A program made the position numbers and the translations under genes. Shown here one piece after another: positions 60,852 to 64,000 of a stretch of 64,000 bases of DNA. Origin of the DNA: JANXLS01 sp035308565 (lineage in GTDB: Bacteria; Planctomycetota; SZUA-567; H5-PLA8). Positions within the stretch are counted from its first letter, which is position 1; every line of letters starts with the position of its first letter. The notes below the pieces were generated by a model. The model ran no database searches, was not told where the DNA came from, and saw nothing but the letters and a program-made list of their open reading frames with translations. The DNA is taken from the NCBI GenBank assembly GCA_035308565.1, contig DATGGK010000161.1, forward strand, positions 1-64,000. The letters are read 5' to 3'.

Positions 60852-62576
60852 TTACTTTTGTTGCGTTCCCTGCGATTGAGTGGATTCGGACGGCTTGCTC
60901 TGCCGGCGGCCGAATGGATTGGTCGGCTGGAACGGATTGGTCGTTCCACTGGCGTCCGCGGCGCCTTGCATTTGGCGGCCGACGACCAATTGCATGTCTT
61001 CTTTGAGTTCATCGCTTTTGATTTCAGTGTTCACGCCATCGGTGATGCCCAGGCGGACGCGGATGGGCTTCAGGAATTTGCCGTCTTCGACCCAGACTTT
61101 TCCGTGCGTTCTAGGACCGGATTCGGAGTGGTCGCGTGCGGGCTTCGCGCTGGCGTCGGATTTGTCCGCCCGCGGGCCGCGATGCTCGGTTCCGCTGGGT
61201 TTTGTCGGTGGCGTTTCGTCGGTCGCAGCGCCGCTGCCGGTTCCGGTTGAGGCACGGTGGGGGGATTCAGCGTCGTCCGTGACGTCCGGCTCGATTTCGT
61301 CTTTTTGAGGCGTGAAACGCAGCGCGGCATTGGGGACCATCAGCACGTCGTCGCGGCGCGCGACTTCAAATTGAGTATTCGCGGTCAAATAAGGAAGCAG
61401 TTTGCCGTCCGAATTGTCGGTCTCCACTTCGATCGTGTACGTGACGACGTTTTGAGTCATCGTCGCATTCAAGCGGACTTTTCGGACGCTGCCTTTGAAC
61501 GTCGTATACGGATACGCATCGACCGTAAACGTCACCGGCTGGCCGGGATGAATGTTGCCGATGTCGGCTTCATTCATTGAAACCCAGACTTGAATGCGGG
61601 TGAGGTCTTTGGCGAGCAAAAACAAACTCGGCGCATTGAGGCTGGAGACGACGGTCTGGCCGATGTTGACACGGCGATCCACGATGACGCCTTTGACCGG
61701 CGATTTGATCACGCAGTAGTTGACGTTCTGCTGCGCACGCATCACGGCGGCGTCGTCGTGAGCGACGTTTCCTATGGCCTGGTTGATGACCGCGTCGGCG
61801 GAGAGCGTGTTGGCCTTGGCCTGCGCGATGACCGCGTTCTGCGACGCCAGATTGGCTTTGGCCTGCGCGATGACCGCGTTCTGAGAGGAAATGGAAAAGA
61901 CCGACTGTTTGGCGATGGCTTTGAAGGAAGTCAGCGCGGCGGAGGCGGCTTCGTAGACTCCTTTATAGGTATCGTAGCTTTCCTGCGAAAGCGCGTCCGA
62001 GGGCCCCAACTTCTGCGCGCGGTCCCAATCGCGCTGCGCTTGATCGAGTTTGGCCTGAGCCTGTTGCACGTCCGCGTTGGCCTGATCCTGTTTGGCTTTG
62101 AACATGTCCAAATCGGTCAGCGCCTGATCGACTTTGGCTTTGAACTGTTCCAAATCAGATTGGGCTTGCTCCAGCTTGGCTTTCGCCGTATCGGCGTCGG
62201 CTTTAGCCTTCGCGACGCTGGCGCGATCGACGTCAACTTGCGCTTTGGCCTGCGCCAAGTCCGCGTCGTAGAGCGAGGAGTCGATCTGCGCAAGCATTGT
62301 TCCGGCATCGACGATCGAGCCGTAATCGACCTGCTTGCCGTCTTTGTCCACGCCGAAGGTGTTGATCTGCCCGGCGACTTGCGCGCCGATATCGACGACT
62401 TCTTCGGGTTCGACAGTGCCCGTGGCGGTTATGGTCTGAACCAAACTGCCTTTTTTGACGGGGGCCGTCTTGTAGGTGCGTTCAGGAACCGCAGTCAGCT
62501 TCAAATAATAATAATACCCACCGGCGCAAATGCCGCCGACGACCAGAATCCAGATGATGGCTTTAAACAGATTCAT
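60852..62576 (-). CDS. MacA-like membrane-fusion (HlyD-type) protein
   Basis: 574 residues. One N-terminal membrane segment (FKAIIWILVVGGICAGGYYYY) is followed by the lipoyl half (VQTITATGTVEPEEVVDIGAQVAGQI), a long coiled coil (about residues 90-250, rich in AQAKxD heptads) and the beta-barrel half (IQVWVSMNEADIGNIHPGQPVTF). A low-complexity stretch (about 410-470) and a Gln/Ser-rich tail follow. A 42-base tandem duplication lies in the coiled coil. ATG 62576 has GAGG upstream. It bridges permease and outer-membrane duct. Confidence 0.88.
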   Translation of the reverse strand: MNLFKAIIWILVVGGICAGGYYYYLKLTAVPERTYKTAPVKKGSLVQTITATGTVEPEEVVDIGAQVAGQINTFGVDKDGKQVDYGSIVDAGTMLAQIDSSLYDADLAQAKAQVDVDRASVAKAKADADTAKAKLEQAQSDLEQFKAKVDQALTDLDMFKAKQDQANADVQQAQAKLDQAQRDWDRAQKLGPSDALSQESYDTYKGVYEAASAALTSFKAIAKQSVFSISSQNAVIAQAKANLASQNAVIAQAKANTLSADAVINQAIGNVAHDDAAVMRAQQNVNYCVIKSPVKGVIVDRRVNIGQTVVSSLNAPSLFLLAKDLTRIQVWVSMNEADIGNIHPGQPVTFTVDAYPYTTFKGSVRKVRLNATMTQNVVTYTIEVETDNSDGKLLPYLTANTQFEVARRDDVLMVPNAALRFTPQKDEIEPDVTDDAESPHRASTGTGSGAATDETPPTKPSGTEHRGPRADKSDASAKPARDHSESGPRTHGKVWVEDGKFLKPIRVRLGITDGVNTEIKSDELKEDMQLVVGRQMQGAADASGTTNPFQPTNPFGRRQSKPSESTQSQGTQQK

Positions 62577-62788
62577 TGCAGTCCTCAAATTCCTCATGGA
62601 GGCGAAAGTATATCCTAATACTCTAACCCGCGTGTGGCCAGAATTCTGAGTAGAAAATGCGGCGGGATGGTTACATTGCCGATAAAAAGGAAGCAGGGCA
62701 CACAGCTTTTTTTGGGGCAATCCAAGTGGCAGAATTGCGTTTCGGCGTGTAAACTGCCGCTCTTGGAGAAAGGATCGCAAGCGACACA

Positions 62789-64000
62789 ATGTTGACTCAA
62801 CGTGATGCGCACCGGCGGGAAGCCGTGAGCGGCAAAAGTACTGATTCAGCGCCGGTTTCTGGGAATGGTTATTCGAAAAGCCAGGATATGCCTCATCTTC
62901 GCACAGCCAGTCAGATCGCTCCCAACACAAACCCGTTGGTGATTCAGCATCACCAGGCGCAGGCTCACGCCGCGGCGCTGGAGGGAATGCCGTCGGTGAA
63001 TTCGCCGCGCATGGCGCTGCTGCCGCCATATTTGGCCAGCCGCATCAACGCTTTCAACGACGGCCTGCGTGCCAAAGGCATGGACGTGATCGACTTGGGC
63101 ATGGGAAATCCCATCGATCCGATTGCCGAAAACGTCGTCGAGAAACTCAAAGAAGCCGTTGACGACCCTGCCAGCCACCGCTACGCGCCCGCCACGGGGA
63201 TTCGCCCTATTAAGGAGGCGTTGGCGCGGCATTACGAGCGCCATTTCAATGTGATGCTCAATCCGGAACGCGAAGTCATTTCGTCGATTGGGTCGAAGGA
63301 CGCGTTTAGCCATTTGTGTTTTGCGTTGTTGGGAAATCAAGATGCGTGCGTGGTGCCGACGCCGGCGTATGCGCCGCATTATTTCGCTCCGCAGATTGCA
63401 GGCGCGGTTGTGGTCGGCGTGTTCATGGATGAAGAACAGCCTGGCGACAAACTGCTCGAAGACATCCGCAATGTCTTCGAAGTCGTGCGGCCTCGGCCGA
63501 AATTTTTGGTGATGAATTTTCCGCACAATCCGACCGCGCGCACGGTGGATTTGGATTTCTTCGAAGAGATTGTCGAAATGGCGCGGCACTTCAAGTTCTG
63601 GGTGCTCAACGATCTCGCGTATGGCCACAGTTGCTTTGACGGCTACAAAGCGCCGAGCATTTTGCAGGCGAAGGGCGCGCGCGATGTGGCCGTGGAAATG
63701 TTCACGATGTCGAAGCCGTACAGCATGGCGGGCTGGCGCGTGGGGTTCCTCGCGGGGAATTCGCTGCTGGTCGAATCGCTGACGAAGATCAAGCCGTATT
63801 TTGATTATGGGCATTTCCAGGCGATTCAGACGGCCGCAGCCGTGGCGCTGGACACGGGTGATGAGTACATCAAGCAGCAGGCGCTTCGCTACCAGAAGCG
63901 GCGCGACACGCTGCTGCACGGGCTGGAACACAACGGCTGGGGCCGCGCCATCAAGAATCGCGCGACGATGTTTTCGTGGCAGGCACTGCCCGCAAATTTC
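62789..64000 (+). CDS. PLP-dependent aminotransferase, cut by window edge
   Basis: Open from ATG 62789 to the right edge (404 codons). LPPYLASRINAFNDGLRAKG and VIDLGMGNPIDP match the AlaC / LL-diaminopimelate-aminotransferase group of fold-type I enzymes. The catalytic Lys lies in MSKPYSMAGWRVGF, and NFPHNPTARTV holds the conserved Asn. An alternative start is ATG 62887. The C-terminus is missing. Substrate (alanine or diaminopimelate) cannot be settled from this part. Confidence 0.85.
   Translation, partial: MLTQRDAHRREAVSGKSTDSAPVSGNGYSKSQDMPHLRTASQIAPNTNPLVIQHHQAQAHAAALEGMPSVNSPRMALLPPYLASRINAFNDGLRAKGMDVIDLGMGNPIDPIAENVVEKLKEAVDDPASHRYAPATGIRPIKEALARHYERHFNVMLNPEREVISSIGSKDAFSHLCFALLGNQDACVVPTPAYAPHYFAPQIAGAVVVGVFMDEEQPGDKLLEDIRNVFEVVRPRPKFLVMNFPHNPTARTVDLDFFEEIVEMARHFKFWVLNDLAYGHSCFDGYKAPSILQAKGARDVAVEMFTMSKPYSMAGWRVGFLAGNSLLVESLTKIKPYFDYGHFQAIQTAAAVALDTGDEYIKQQALRYQKRRDTLLHGLEHNGWGRAIKNRATMFSWQALPANF

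Noticed and set aside
62577..63029. N-terminal extension of the MacA-like protein
   Set aside because: The extra 150 codons overlap the divergent aminotransferase gene and are Pro/Arg/Cys-rich without features; the membrane anchor begins at 62576.
1..64000. tRNA or rRNA genes
   Set aside because: Reading the gaps by eye I found no cloverleaf or conserved rRNA segment. A covariance search could still find a small RNA.

Overview
The window is about 60% G+C, densely coding and almost free of RNA genes or classical mobile elements. Several features point to the PVC superphylum (Planctomycetota or Verrucomicrobiota): a small basic protein of the type known from that group at 11.2-11.5 kb, a fused AroD-AroE, a GlyQS-type glycyl-tRNA synthetase, NPCBM, PA14 and HEAT secreted proteins, a Ser/Thr kinase, and many families of short palindromic repeats, some read in frame inside genes. 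I cannot resolve the phylum from the sequence alone. LpxH-like, TolC-like and LPS-type glycosyltransferase genes indicate a two-membrane cell envelope.

Layout. 0-9.3 kb: a truncated GT-C type membrane protein, an LpxH-like phosphoesterase, then a run of exported HEAT, NPCBM and TPR proteins, a type-4 uracil-DNA glycosylase and a transglutaminase-like TPR protein. 9.3-19.2 kb: an A+T-rich orphan, an SGNH-like secreted protein, the small basic protein, homoserine dehydrogenase coupled to a binding lipoprotein, glyQS, an SGNH hydrolase, an esterase and an acyltransferase. 19.4-25.5 kb: a PA14-esterase-coiled-coil membrane protein, the betaine-lipid genes btaA and btaB, and a dicarboxylate/amino-acid symporter. 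25.5-33.7 kb: an SDR enzyme, a GT2/ArnT-like/epimerase operon on the minus strand, and a hexuronate-type MFS transporter with a UxaA-family dehydratase. 33.7-42.3 kb: an ExbB-like protein, an O-methyltransferase, a pterin carbinolamine dehydratase, a BatA-like protein, NAD synthetase and a large HEAT-repeat lipoprotein.

42.5-49.8 kb is the most distinctive region: a plus-strand cluster of Ser/Thr kinase, Hsp70 with Ig-like and zinc-ribbon tail, membrane protein, membrane-anchored J-domain protein and a repeat-like helical protein. The kinase and Hsp70 genes overlap by ATGA. It looks like a kinase-controlled chaperone module that I do not recognise as a described system. 49.9-54.2 kb holds a PQQ-type beta-propeller protein, aroDE, and rnc overlapping a PII gene. 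54.3-57 kb holds a ceramidase-like enzyme and two small membrane proteins. 57-62.6 kb is a MacAB-TolC-type tripartite efflux operon. An aminotransferase runs off the right edge.

Intergenic DNA holds at least eight repeat families (interrupted palindromes and simple-word repeats), often exactly between a stop and the next start. No tRNA, rRNA, CRISPR array, transposase or integrase was recognised.
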